Notes: generated by a model from the sequence alone, not told the origin. DNA of 64,000 nucleotides from Provencibacterium sp. (GCA_022792175.1 JAAWAN010000028.1:124001-188000), one strand, 5' to 3'; counted from the first letter of the stretch, positions 17,342 to 24,899 are shown. Program-made: numbers and translations.

Positions 17342-18397
17342 TTACTCAAATACGACACAGGTCATTGACTGGTTGACAAAGCGGTTGTTGTAGTGCTCCC
17401 CATATCCGACAAAGCCGGCATGAGAGCCCAGCGCCGCCATCTCCTGCAGATAAGTATGCATATAGTTGCGCTCGGAAAAGAGCTTATAACGAAACAGGCA
17501 GTTGACCGAGAAAACAGCCGAACGGCGAGGGAATTCCCGGCAGATACGCTGAATGGTATCCTTGGTAATCGCCTGATAGTCCCCCAGCTCCAGCAGAATC
17601 AAAACATCCGAATCGTTCACCTGCCGAAAGCAGGCCAGCGCATTGCCCTGCACCTCTTTTATCGAGATAATGCAGGTATCATCCCCATTGAGCTTTCCAA
17701 AGGGGTTCTGGAAGGTCCGCGTCAGAATTTCCTGATCGGTCACATGCAGAATATCTTTATAGACCTGTTTCGCCGGCTTTCCGTTGAGCGAACCCAGAAT
17801 ATAATGGGCCCGGTCGGTATCGGAGGCAATAAAGCGGTAATTCCCCAGCTGATGATAGATATTTTCCTTGTAGGTTTTTACCCGCCCGCCCTGGTTTTTC
17901 ACCAGCGCATAGGCGACTGCATCCTGATAAACCCTTCCGTTGGCGGAAACCTTGCCCGCATCCCCCGTTCCGCCTACCAGAGAAACGCCCTGGCGCCTGA
18001 GTGCGGTATAGATCGTGGTCAGCACGCAGGCATCATTGCCTGCACAAAAATCAATGCATACAGTATCCCGGCTGGAGGCGCCTACCGCGCGCATATCCCT
18101 CTCCAGCCGCTCAATATATTTGACCGGCATGGTGGACACCTGCTCCAAAACATCCGCCACGGCGCTGACGCCCTCCGAAAAGGCGATAATGCCCACTCCG
18201 CGATCGACAATCCTGGTTTGATAGCTCATGCCAATGCAGCCGATGCTGGGAACACCGGGAAAACGCTTCTCCAGCTCTGTAACGTGCATTTCAAATTGAT
18301 CATTGTTCGATAACAGCATGATAAATTCCGGGCTGTTCAGTCCCATGAGCGCTTCCGCCAAATTCCCGCTCTGGCTCATACCAAAAAACTGTTTCAC
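17342..18397 (-). CDS. FIST-domain sensory protein
   Basis: A 351-residue cytoplasmic protein with FIST_N (about 1-190) and FIST_C (about 200-345) features, such as IGCIGMSYQT, GVGIIAFSEG and GLVGGTGDAG-like segments, and a C-terminal VGYGEHYNN region. FIST domains are predicted small-ligand sensors, possibly for amino acids, usually next to signalling proteins. The GTG start at 18397 is chosen because GAGAGGAGC lies 5 nt before; the frame extends upstream to 18493 but overlaps the promoter. First gene of a two-gene operon with the MCP. Confidence 0.82.
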   Translation of the reverse strand: MKQFFGMSQSGNLAEALMGLNSPEFIMLLSNNDQFEMHVTELEKRFPGVPSIGCIGMSYQTRIVDRGVGIIAFSEGVSAVADVLEQVSTMPVKYIERLERDMRAVGASSRDTVCIDFCAGNDACVLTTIYTALRRQGVSLVGGTGDAGKVSANGRVYQDAVAYALVKNQGGRVKTYKENIYHQLGNYRFIASDTDRAHYILGSLNGKPAKQVYKDILHVTDQEILTRTFQNPFGKLNGDDTCIISIKEVQGNALACFRQVNDSDVLILLELGDYQAITKDTIQRICREFPRRSAVFSVNCLFRYKLFSERNYMHTYLQEMAALGSHAGFVGYGEHYNNRFVNQSMTCVVFE

Positions 18398-18433
18398 GCT
18401 GCCGCTCCTCTCATGTTTTTTAAAGATTCTTAA

Positions 18434-18462
18434 ATTATACTGAAAATTATTCTTCGTGTCAA
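18434..18462 (-). promoter_or_regulatory. Consensus sigma-A promoter of the FIST-MCP operon
   Basis: On the minus strand TTGACA (18462-18457), a 17-nt spacer and TATAAT (18439-18434): a perfect match to consensus, 37 nt before the GTG start. Confidence 0.85.
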
Positions 18463-18486
18463 TCGAATACTCCGACGAGAAACAGG

Positions 18487-18536
18487 TTGACAAAGAAGGA
18501 AAAGCTGACTACAATAAAATTAGAACATATGTTCTA
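18487..18536 (+). promoter_or_regulatory. Strong promoter with LexA/SOS-like operator
   Basis: TTGACA (18487-18492), a 17-nt spacer and TACAAT (18510-18515) are followed at once by the 16-bp palindrome TAGAACATATGTTCTA (18521-18536). Its core GAACATATGTTC matches the Firmicute SOS box. A repressor bound here would cover the start site. The promoter points to the phage-derived cluster that starts 540 nt downstream and is antisense to the small Cys-rich gene. Confidence 0.75.
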
Positions 18537-18540
18537 GGCA

Positions 18541-18566
18541 AAACCGCCCCGCCGCAATAGGGCGGA
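18541..18566 (-). terminator. Weak terminator-like hairpin after the Cys-rich gene
   Basis: On the minus strand CCGCCC and GGGCGG pair across a ~10-nt loop and are followed by TTTT, 12 nt after the stop of the Cys-rich gene. Confidence 0.4.
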
Positions 18567-18577
18567 GCGGAAGAAGG

Positions 18578-18916
18578 CTAGACCGGTTGGCCGACATACA
18601 GGTCGGCGCAGCAGAGCCAGCGCGGATGGGAAAAGGACGGCCAGAAGCCATCGCGACACTCCACCGGATAAAGCCCGGTGCAGCCGTTCGGGTCGGTGCA
18701 TCTTTCCCGCTGGCGGAGGCTTTCACTGGAAGGCCCTAGCAGGATGGGCGCACAGTCGGTCCCCGGCTTCGGATAGTAGGAAGCTGCGATTTCTGCCAGA
18801 TTGCTTTCAGTGCTGCAGGGGTGGGAGAGGCAGGGATTATCCGCTGCCGGTACTGCCTGAACAGCACTCTCCGGGCAGACGCAGCAGCAGCCCACAGATT
18901 CACATTTGCAGGGCAT
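18578..18916 (-). CDS. Small cysteine-rich protein of unknown function
   Basis: A 112-residue protein beginning MPCKCESVGCCCVCPE. It has 14 cysteines in all, in two clusters: the N-terminal CxC-CCCxC group and a C-terminal group (CTDPNGC, VEC, LCC). No export signal is evident. The spacing suggests metal binding or disulfide-rich structure; I recognise no family. The start is set by AAGGAGG 9 nt before the ATG. It lies between the SOS-type promoter and the phage cluster but on the opposite strand, so SOS-induced transcription would run antisense through it. An inverted repeat (18951-18976) sits in its leader. Confidence 0.55.
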   Translation of the reverse strand: MPCKCESVGCCCVCPESAVQAVPAADNPCLSHPCSTESNLAEIAASYYPKPGTDCAPILLGPSSESLRQRERCTDPNGCTGLYPVECRDGFWPSFSHPRWLCCADLYVGQPV

Positions 18917-18950
18917 GATTTTTATCCTCCTTATGTTTTGCCATTCTCGG

Positions 18951-18976
18951 AAGGTTGGCTGTCCTTCCAACCTTCT
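18951..18976. repeat. Inverted repeat in the leader of the Cys-rich gene
   Basis: GAAGGTTGG and CCAACCTTC form a 9-bp stem around an 8-nt loop. No T-tract follows, so it is an operator or leader hairpin rather than a terminator. Confidence 0.5.
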
Positions 18977-19047
18977 GTCCTATTCTATGCGGCCGGCGGA
19001 AAATTTGACCTCTCCCCTGAAAGGAAGGACAGAAGGAGGTGTCCGCC

Positions 19048-19063
19048 AAGAACATATGTTTTT
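19048..19063. promoter_or_regulatory. Second LexA-like box
   Basis: AAGAACATATGTTTTT contains the palindromic AACATATGTT core (19051-19060) shared with the box at 18521, with one arm weaker. It lies 16-31 nt ahead of the terminase small-subunit start, and also upstream of the opposite-strand Cys-rich gene. Confidence 0.55.
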
Positions 19064-19078
19064 AATTTAAAAAGGGAG

Positions 19079-19425
19079 GTGAGCCAATCGCAACCGGGAC
19101 GGAAAAATCCAGAAAAACGGGCGGACCTACAGCCGAGCGGCTGATTAAAGAGCTCTCCCGCATTGCCCTCTCCGATTACAGCGACTTTGTTCAGATTGTG
19201 GAGGAGCAGGGAGAAAAGGGGGAAATCCATCTGAAGGTTCAGCCAAAGCCCACGGGAAAAATCTCCAAAAGCAAGCGGGCAGCCATCGCCTCCATCCGCC
19301 AGGCACCGGGCGGAATTGAGATAAAGCTGCACGATAAGCTGCAGGCGCTCAAGGAGCTTACAAGGCTGCTGGAGGAGCGCCGGGAGCAGGAGGGATCGGT
19401 GGTGCAGATTATTGACGACATCTGA
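19079..19425 (+). CDS. terS: Phage terminase small subunit (start or frame unresolved)
   Basis: The C-terminal ~110 residues are clear: TAERLIKELSRIALSDYSDF, then AAIASIRQ and GIEIKLHDKLQALKELTRLL, as in SPP1/PBSX-type small terminases, which recognise DNA for packaging. That frame contains no ATG/GTG/TTG near a ribosome-binding site. The GGGAGG at 19074 instead faces a GTG at 19079 whose frame reads MSQSQPGRKNPEK and then stops. Joining the two needs a -1 shift in the A5 run near 19112-19117, or one missing A there. The alternatives are an ATC start at 19087 or a short form from GTG 19198. Confidence 0.65.
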
Positions 19426-20698
19426 GCAGGGCGCCGGGCGGCTGAGCGGGCTGATTGCCCCCGCCTTCTTTCCGGTGCATCGGGACATCCGCACAGCGGG
19501 GCACACCCACTACTGGCTCTATGGCGGGCGCGGGAGTGGAAAATCCTCCTTTGCCGCGCTGGAAATTATCTGCGGCATAATGGCGCACCCGTTGGCCAAC
19601 GCCGCTGTTTTCCGCAAGGTGAAGGATACGCTGCGCGACAGCGTCTTCGCCCAGCTCGGCTGGGCCATTGAGCGGCTGGGCGTACAGGAACGCTGGCAGC
19701 CCTGCCTTTCGCCGATGGAGCTGCGCTTTCTGCCGACCGGACAGAAAATCCTCTTTCGGGGACTGGACCGGGCAAGCAAGGCAAAATCCATCAAAACCGA
19801 GCGGGGATACTTCCGCTTTCTCTGGTTTGAGGAGCTGGAGGAATTCTCCGGCATGGCCGAAGTGCGCTCGGTGCTGCAGTCGGTGCTGCGCGGCGGAGAG
19901 AAGGCCTGCTGCCTGTATACCTATAACCCGCCCCGCAGCCGGCGCAGCTGGGTCAACGAGGAGCAGGCGCAACCCAAAGCCGGAAGGCTCTGCCACCGCA
20001 GCGACTACCGCGATATGCCCCCCGAATGGCTGGGGACAGAGTTTCTGGCCGAGGCCGAAGCGCTCAAACAGAGAAGCCCTCTCCTCTACCGGCACGAATA
20101 TCTCGGGGAGATTACCGGGATGGGGACCGAGGTTTTTCAAAATCTCGCGCTCAGAGCTATTTCAGAAGAGGAAATCGCCGCCTTCCCCCAAATCGAGCGC
20201 GGGCTGGATTTCGGCTATGCCGCTGACCCGCTGCACTACGCCGTCTGCCACTATGATGCGGCGCGCCGCCGGCTCTATCTCTTTGACGAGCTGCGCATAC
20301 TGCGCGCCTCTAACCGGCAGCTGGCCGCCGAAATCGCCGGGGAGCATCGCCGCCATGGGCCCGGCCCTGTCTTCTGCGACAGCGCGGAGCCGAAATCGAT
20401 TGATGACCTGCGCATGCTGGGCATCAAGGCCATTCCGGTCAAAAAGGGGGCAGGCTCGATAGGCTGGGGCATGCGCTTTCTCTCGCAGGAGGTGGAGCAG
20501 ATCATCATCGATCCGGCGCGCTGTCCCAACACGGCGCGGGAATTTTCCGGCTATGCGCTGGAGACGGACGGCTATGGCAACGCTGCCGCGCAGTATCCCG
20601 ACCGGGACAACCATTCGATTGATGCGGTGCGCTACGCGCTCGAGCGGCGCATCCGGCTGCGCTTTGCGGGGAGCGGGGCCGCACAGAGAGGAGGATGA
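19412..20698 (+). CDS. terL: Phage terminase large subunit
   Basis: A 428-residue packaging ATPase/nuclease of the Terminase_3 (PBSX) type. Walker A is GGRGSGKSS (residues 38-46). A Walker-B-like FLWFEELEEF follows near 145, then a YTYNPP coupling-type motif. The C-terminal nuclease acidic residues appear in GLDFGYAADP, FCDSAEP and NHSIDAVRYAL. The start is TTG at 19412, overlapping the terS stop by 14 nt. All motifs are intact, which argues against decay. Confidence 0.9.
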   Translation: MTTSEQGAGRLSGLIAPAFFPVHRDIRTAGHTHYWLYGGRGSGKSSFAALEIICGIMAHPLANAAVFRKVKDTLRDSVFAQLGWAIERLGVQERWQPCLSPMELRFLPTGQKILFRGLDRASKAKSIKTERGYFRFLWFEELEEFSGMAEVRSVLQSVLRGGEKACCLYTYNPPRSRRSWVNEEQAQPKAGRLCHRSDYRDMPPEWLGTEFLAEAEALKQRSPLLYRHEYLGEITGMGTEVFQNLALRAISEEEIAAFPQIERGLDFGYAADPLHYAVCHYDAARRRLYLFDELRILRASNRQLAAEIAGEHRRHGPGPVFCDSAEPKSIDDLRMLGIKAIPVKKGAGSIGWGMRFLSQEVEQIIIDPARCPNTAREFSGYALETDGYGNAAAQYPDRDNHSIDAVRYALERRIRLRFAGSGAAQRGG

Positions 20699-22113
20699 AA
20701 GCCATCCAGACGGAAGAAATCATCGGCCTTCTGGCGAAGGAGCGCGGCATCTCCCCCGATACCGCCGTTTATGAACAGATTCGCCAGTGGAAGGCCTGGT
20801 GGAGGGGGGATTATCCGCCCTTTCACCGCTTTTTCGAGCAGGACGGGCGGGGAGGGCGCACCCAGCGCCGGCTCTACTCGCTGCGCATGGCCAAAAAGGT
20901 CTGCGAAGACTGGGCCGGCATTCTTCTCAACGAGCACACCTGCATAACGGTGGCCGACTCCCCCTCCGCCCTCTTTCTGCAGGGGGAGAACGGGGAGGGC
21001 GGCCTGCTCGAAGACTGCCGGTTCTGGCAGCGGGCCAACGCCCTGGTGGAAGAGGCCTTCTGCACCGGAACGGGCGCCATTTTGCTGCACCTGCAGAATA
21101 TGCGGGTGCAGCAGGGGCGGCTGCTACCCGACAGGCGGACAGGGATTACCCTGCAATATATCGGCGCGCAGGGAATTTTCCCTTTAAGCACCGAAAACGG
21201 AGAAATCACCGAGGCCGCCTTCTGCAGCGAAACGCTCCATCAGGGCAAAAAGCTCTGCTGCCTGGAAATCCATACGCTCGGCGAAAGGGGCTACTGCATT
21301 GAAAACCGCTGCTTTGAGGAAAAGCGGGGCGCGCTTCGGGAAACCGGCCTGCCGCCCGGCATCGCAGCGCGGCTGGAAACGGGCAGCCGGCTGCCGCTGT
21401 TTGCCGTCATCCGGCCGAACACCGTCAGCACCCTCGGAAGCGGCGGGCTGGGGGAATCTGTCTTCGCGCAGGCGCTGGACGCGCTCAAGGGGGTAGATCT
21501 CGCCTTCAACAACTTCTGCCGGGATTTTCAGCTCGGCGGCAAGAAGGTCTTTTACCGGCGCAGCCTGCTCTGCGACACGCCGGATGGCGGGCTGCTCGCG
21601 CCAGACGACATCTGCCAGCAGCTGTTTGTCTCCATTGGGGAGGGTATGCCGGATGAGCCGCCGCTCATTCAGGAGCACAACCCCGCGCTGCGGGTGCAGG
21701 AGAATATCGACGGGCTGCAGGCCCAGCTCGACTACCTCGCCTTTCGCTGCGGGCTGGGTTCCCGCTACTACCGGTTCGACTCCGGGAAGGTGATAACGGC
21801 GACCGAATATGCCGGTCAGCGCCAGGAGCTGATGCGCAACTTTTCCAAGCACTGCCTTTCTTTGCGCCGCTCGATTGCCGCCGCTCTGCGGATGATGCTC
21901 TGGGCGGGCCGGGAGGCTCTGGGGGAGCCGGTCGACCCCGAGACGCCCATCTGCATCCGCTTTGAGGACAGCATTATTACCGACCGGGAGAGCGAACGGC
22001 AGCGCGACCGCGCCGATGTTGTCGCCGGGCTGCTGCTCCCGCACGAATACCGGATGAAATGGTATGGGGAAACCGAGGAAAAAGCGCTCCATATGCTCAG
22101 CCAGACGCCATAA
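20695..22113 (+). CDS. Phage portal protein (SPP1 gp6-like)
   Basis: A 472-residue portal protein. Portal subunits form the dodecameric ring through which DNA enters the head. The length, the position directly after terL (4-nt ATGA overlap) and segments such as KVCEDWAGILLNEH, ENIDGLQAQLDYLAFRCGLG and TATEY are typical of the SPP1-gp6 group. GAGAGGAGG precedes the ATG. Confidence 0.85.
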   Translation: MKAIQTEEIIGLLAKERGISPDTAVYEQIRQWKAWWRGDYPPFHRFFEQDGRGGRTQRRLYSLRMAKKVCEDWAGILLNEHTCITVADSPSALFLQGENGEGGLLEDCRFWQRANALVEEAFCTGTGAILLHLQNMRVQQGRLLPDRRTGITLQYIGAQGIFPLSTENGEITEAAFCSETLHQGKKLCCLEIHTLGERGYCIENRCFEEKRGALRETGLPPGIAARLETGSRLPLFAVIRPNTVSTLGSGGLGESVFAQALDALKGVDLAFNNFCRDFQLGGKKVFYRRSLLCDTPDGGLLAPDDICQQLFVSIGEGMPDEPPLIQEHNPALRVQENIDGLQAQLDYLAFRCGLGSRYYRFDSGKVITATEYAGQRQELMRNFSKHCLSLRRSIAAALRMMLWAGREALGEPVDPETPICIRFEDSIITDRESERQRDRADVVAGLLLPHEYRMKWYGETEEKALHMLSQTP

Positions 22114-22122
22114 AAAAGCGCC

Positions 22123-22175
22123 GCGGTCCGACGGACCCGCAGTCAAAAGCGGTCCGAAGGACCGCACAGTCAAAA
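22123..22175 (+). repeat. Two imperfect 26-27 bp tandem repeats, each with a hairpin
   Basis: Units 22123-22148 and 22149-22175 both start GCGGTCCGA, both hold a GGTCC/GGACC mini-hairpin and both end CAGTCAAAA. They fill the gap between the portal and scaffold genes. Confidence 0.75.
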
Positions 22176-22190
22176 AGGAAGGAGCTTAAA

Positions 22191-22595
22191 ATGCCACCCC
22201 AAGAGACCTTAGCGCCCGAGGTGCAGCCGCAGCAGGAGGCCCGGCTGCTCGAGGAAAACGCCCGCCTTACCGGCGAGCTGGAAAAACTTCAGAAGGCCCA
22301 TGAGGAGCAGCTGCTCCGGCTGCGGACCGAAAGCGCCATCCGCGAGGGGCTGCTGCGCCAGGGCGCACATGACCCGCGCACCGTTTTGCCGCTTCTGCAG
22401 CTGGACAAAATCTCCCTTCAGGAGGGCCGACTCTCCGGCCTGGACGAGCAGCTGCAAAAGCTGCGGCAGGAAAACGGATATCTGTTTAAAAGCGCGCAGG
22501 GCCCGCTCATCAGCAGTGGATTTTCCCATGAACGCCCGCCCGAGCCCGGCGGCCCTGCCACGCTGGCCGGCGCGCTCTGCGAGCACTACCGGTAA
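22191..22595 (+). CDS. Phage scaffold protein (GP20-like minor structural protein)
   Basis: A 134-residue, highly charged protein rich in Glu, Gln and Leu with a long predicted coiled coil (about 15-110: ARLLEENARLTGELEKLQKA and following), as in the phage minor structural protein GP20 family of scaffolds that shape the procapsid. It sits between portal and capsid, the standard place. The start at 22191 is set by AAGGAAGGAGC; the open frame upstream overlaps the portal and the repeat. Confidence 0.8.
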   Translation: MPPQETLAPEVQPQQEARLLEENARLTGELEKLQKAHEEQLLRLRTESAIREGLLRQGAHDPRTVLPLLQLDKISLQEGRLSGLDEQLQKLRQENGYLFKSAQGPLISSGFSHERPPEPGGPATLAGALCEHYR

Positions 22596-22617
22596 AGCCG
22601 TAAGCCAGGTTTTTCCC

Positions 22618-22637
22618 GTATCCCCTTCGGGGGATAC
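22618..22637 (+). repeat. UUCG-capped hairpin before the capsid gene
   Basis: GTATCCCC, loop TTCG, GGGGATAC: a perfect 8-bp stem 25 nt before the capsid start, directly ahead of AAAAAAGGAGG. No T-tract follows at once, so a role in mRNA processing or stability fits better than termination. Confidence 0.65.
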
Positions 22638-22662
22638 GCCCAATAAAAAAGGAGGTCTTTTC

Positions 22663-23634
22663 ATGCCCATTACCTTAGAACAGTCCAAGGCCGGTATGAC
22701 TGATAAGGTGGACCAGCAGGTCATCGACCAGTTCCGCCGCGGCAGCATGCTGCTCGACGCTATGGTCTTCGACAACGCTGTTTCCCCCTCAACCGGCGGC
22801 TCCACCATGATTTATGGCTATGTGCAGCTTAAAACGCCGGCAACCGCCGCCTTCCGCTCGCTCGGCAGCGAATATACCCCGCAGGAGGCGGTACGCGAGC
22901 AGAAGAGCGCCGCGCTCAAAATTTTCGGCGGCGCCTCCCAGGTGGACCGGGTCATTCAGTCCACCAGCGGGCTCATCAATGAGCTGGAGTTCCAGCTTTC
23001 CGAGCAGGTAAAAGGGGCCGTTAACCTCTTTCACTATTCGCTCATCAACGGCGACTCCTCCAAAAACGACAAGGAGTTCGACGGACTTCACAAGCTGCTC
23101 ACCGGTTCGAGCACCGAATATAACGGCAACGGTGCGCTCGACCTCTCCACCTCTGCAAAGCTGGATGAAAACTACAAGACCTTTCTTGATATGCTCGATG
23201 AGTTCCTCTGCGAGTTTGACGGCGCACCGGACATGCTGCTCGGCAACGCCAGGCTCATCACCAAAATCCGCTCCGCCGCACGCCGGGCCGGCTACCTGAC
23301 CCACGCGGAGGACGCCTTCGGCCGCCCCATCACCGGCTACAACGGCATTGTTCTCGTCGATCTCGGCTACTACTGGAACGGGACAGCTACCCAGCCAACC
23401 GTTCCCATCTATAAGGAGGGGGAGACGGCGGGGCTCACCGACCTTTACGCCGTCTGCAACGGGCTCGACGGCTTTCACGGCGCCTCCCCGCTGGGGGATA
23501 AGCTCATTCACACCTACCTGCCCGACCTTGAGGGGCCCGGTGCCATCAAGCGGGTGGAGGTGGAGATGGTGGCCGCCGCCGTGCTCAAAAACTCCCGCAA
23601 GGCGGGGGTCTTCCGCAAAATCAAGGTGCAGTAG
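22663..23634 (+). CDS. Phage major capsid protein
   Basis: A 323-residue protein in the major-capsid position after the scaffold. It shows an N-terminal helix-rich arm (residues 1-60) followed by mixed alpha/beta sequence with DMLLGNARLITKIRSAARRAG, the P-loop-like ITGYNGIVLVDLGYY and a C-terminal VEMVAAAVLKNSRKAGVFRKIKV strand, as in HK97-fold capsids. The strong ribosome-binding site AAAAAAGGAGG and the preceding hairpin suit high expression. Confidence 0.82.
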   Translation: MPITLEQSKAGMTDKVDQQVIDQFRRGSMLLDAMVFDNAVSPSTGGSTMIYGYVQLKTPATAAFRSLGSEYTPQEAVREQKSAALKIFGGASQVDRVIQSTSGLINELEFQLSEQVKGAVNLFHYSLINGDSSKNDKEFDGLHKLLTGSSTEYNGNGALDLSTSAKLDENYKTFLDMLDEFLCEFDGAPDMLLGNARLITKIRSAARRAGYLTHAEDAFGRPITGYNGIVLVDLGYYWNGTATQPTVPIYKEGETAGLTDLYAVCNGLDGFHGASPLGDKLIHTYLPDLEGPGAIKRVEVEMVAAAVLKNSRKAGVFRKIKVQ

Positions 23635-23640
23635 GCGGCC

Positions 23641-23976
23641 ATGATTGATTATTTTTACTATACCACCGCCTATGGCGGGAAGATTCTGGGAGAGGAGGAG
23701 TTCTTCCGGCTGAAGGGCCGGGCTCAGCGCTATGTGAGCGGACTGATGCGCCCCTCCTCCCGGCGCAGCTGGTGCGAGGCGGCGCGCTTTGCAGCCTGCG
23801 CCGCCGCCGAAGCGCTCCATGCGCAGGAACAGCGGCAGTCGGGCAGGGCTATTCAGTCGGAAACGGTCGGCAGGCACAGCGTTTCCTATTCGCAGGCGCA
23901 GGCGGCAGAGGGGCTTTATGCGGCCGCCGCCCGCTGGCTGGAGCCGGCAGGGCTTCTCTACCAGGGGATTCTCTGA
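23641..23976 (+). CDS. Phage head-tail connector-type protein
   Basis: A 111-residue, mostly helical protein directly after the capsid gene (6-nt gap). The start IDYFYYTTAYGGKIL-EEEFF and the following YVSGLMRPSS are like gp6/YqbG-type connectors, which usually read with a short N-terminal strand and a helical bundle that docks under the portal. The call is by position and general features. Confidence 0.6.
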   Translation: MIDYFYYTTAYGGKILGEEEFFRLKGRAQRYVSGLMRPSSRRSWCEAARFAACAAAEALHAQEQRQSGRAIQSETVGRHSVSYSQAQAAEGLYAAAARWLEPAGLLYQGIL

Positions 23977-23989
23977 AAGGAGGGGGATT

Positions 23990-24388
23990 ATGACCAGCAA
24001 CGAATGCTGCACCATCTTTAACCGCCGGGTAGAGGGGGAGGAGCGCCGGGAGGTGTTTGAGCCGACAGTGCTTTCAGGCATCTGCTGGCAGGGCGGCGGC
24101 GCCATGCGCGACCGCAAGCAGCCGACCGACGGCAACCTCGAAATCTTTATCCCCTTTTCGGCGCACAGCTCCCGCCGCTATGCGCCGCCGCGCGCCTATG
24201 CCGCGGCCCCGGCAGAATGCTGGACGCTGCGGGAGGGGGATCTCATCTGCCGGGGCGCCTTTTCCTCGCCGGTAGCTTCGGTGCGCGCGCTGCTGGAAAG
24301 CGGCTGCGAAGCGGCTATCATTATGAGCGTCAGTGAAAATGACTTCGGCAGCGAGGCGCTCCGGCACTGGGAGGTGTGCGCAAGGTGA
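23990..24388 (+). CDS. Phage head-closure-type protein (DUF6751-like)
   Basis: A 132-residue protein beginning MTSNECCTIFNRRVEG and containing FEPTVLSGICWQGG and LEIFIPFSAHSS. This pattern, a stopper-like beta-rich small protein in second place after the capsid, resembles the DUF6751/head-closure group of Clostridial phages. AAAGGAGGGGG precedes the ATG. Function by position. Confidence 0.55.
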   Translation: MTSNECCTIFNRRVEGEERREVFEPTVLSGICWQGGGAMRDRKQPTDGNLEIFIPFSAHSSRRYAPPRAYAAAPAECWTLREGDLICRGAFSSPVASVRALLESGCEAAIIMSVSENDFGSEALRHWEVCAR

Positions 24389-24834
24389 CAGATGAAAACA
24401 GCTGCAGCCTTCTTCGCAGCCTGCGGGAATACCTTCTCTGCTGCTCGCTGCTCATACCCGGCGCTTTCGGCCTGCACCGGCTGGACAGCCTCTTCCCCGC
24501 CGGAGCGCTCTTTTCGGGGGAGGAGAAGGAGCTGGCCCGCTATCTGGATGAGGATCGCCTGTACCGGTTCGACTTTCTCATCTGCGCCCGGGAAAGCCAC
24601 ACCGCCTGCACGGCCGATGCGCTGCAGACCAGCGGACGGCTGGATGCGCTCGCCCGCTGGCTGAGGCAGCAGAACCGGACGGGGTTTCTCCCCTTTCTGA
24701 CCCATGGGCGGCAGCCGCTCTCCCTTCTGCCGGCCGGTCAGCCCTTCACCAGCGACAGCGATGAGGACCGGATTAACTGGCAGCTTCGCTGCAGCCTGAT
24801 CTACAGTCAAAGCGCTTTAAACGGGCCCCTTTAA
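24385..24834 (+). CDS. Phage minor capsid / tail-terminator-type protein
   Basis: A 149-residue protein starting at GTG 24385, which overlaps the previous stop by 4 nt (GTGA), with GGGAGG 10 nt before; GTG 24376 is an alternative. No clear family is recognised. Its place between the head-closure and tail genes is that of minor capsid or tail-terminator proteins. A tight hairpin with six T follows its stop. Confidence 0.5.
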   Translation: MTDENSCSLLRSLREYLLCCSLLIPGAFGLHRLDSLFPAGALFSGEEKELARYLDEDRLYRFDFLICARESHTACTADALQTSGRLDALARWLRQQNRTGFLPFLTHGRQPLSLLPAGQPFTSDSDEDRINWQLRCSLIYSQSALNGPL

Positions 24835-24850
24835 AGCCGGCGGCTTTTTT
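24833..24850 (+). terminator. Internal terminator/attenuator in the phage cluster
   Basis: AAAGCC, 3-nt loop, GGCTTT followed by further T (24842-24850) directly at the stop of the preceding gene. The short stem suggests partial termination. Confidence 0.5.
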
Positions 24851-24876
24851 ACGGACAGCATCTGCCTTACGAAGAC

Positions 24877-24899
24877 CCGGCGGGCCAATAGCCCGCCGG
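24877..24899 (+). repeat. 9-bp hairpin before the tail protein gene
   Basis: CCGGCGGGC and GCCCGCCGG pair around a 5-nt loop, 5 nt ahead of the AAAGGAGGAG ribosome-binding site of the tail gene. Confidence 0.65.

Noticed and set aside
18821..19144. A 107-codon plus-strand frame running into the terminase start
   Set aside because: Antisense to the Cys-rich gene for most of its length; only its last 21 codons (from GTG 19079) may be used, as the small-terminase N-terminus.
22123..22175. Possible CRISPR-like repeat
   Set aside because: Only two imperfect units in direct contact with no spacers between them; they fit a hairpin-bearing tandem duplication.
22789..24135. A 448-codon antisense frame across the capsid and connector genes
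   Set aside because: It spans several real phage genes on the other strand and carries no motif or start signal.
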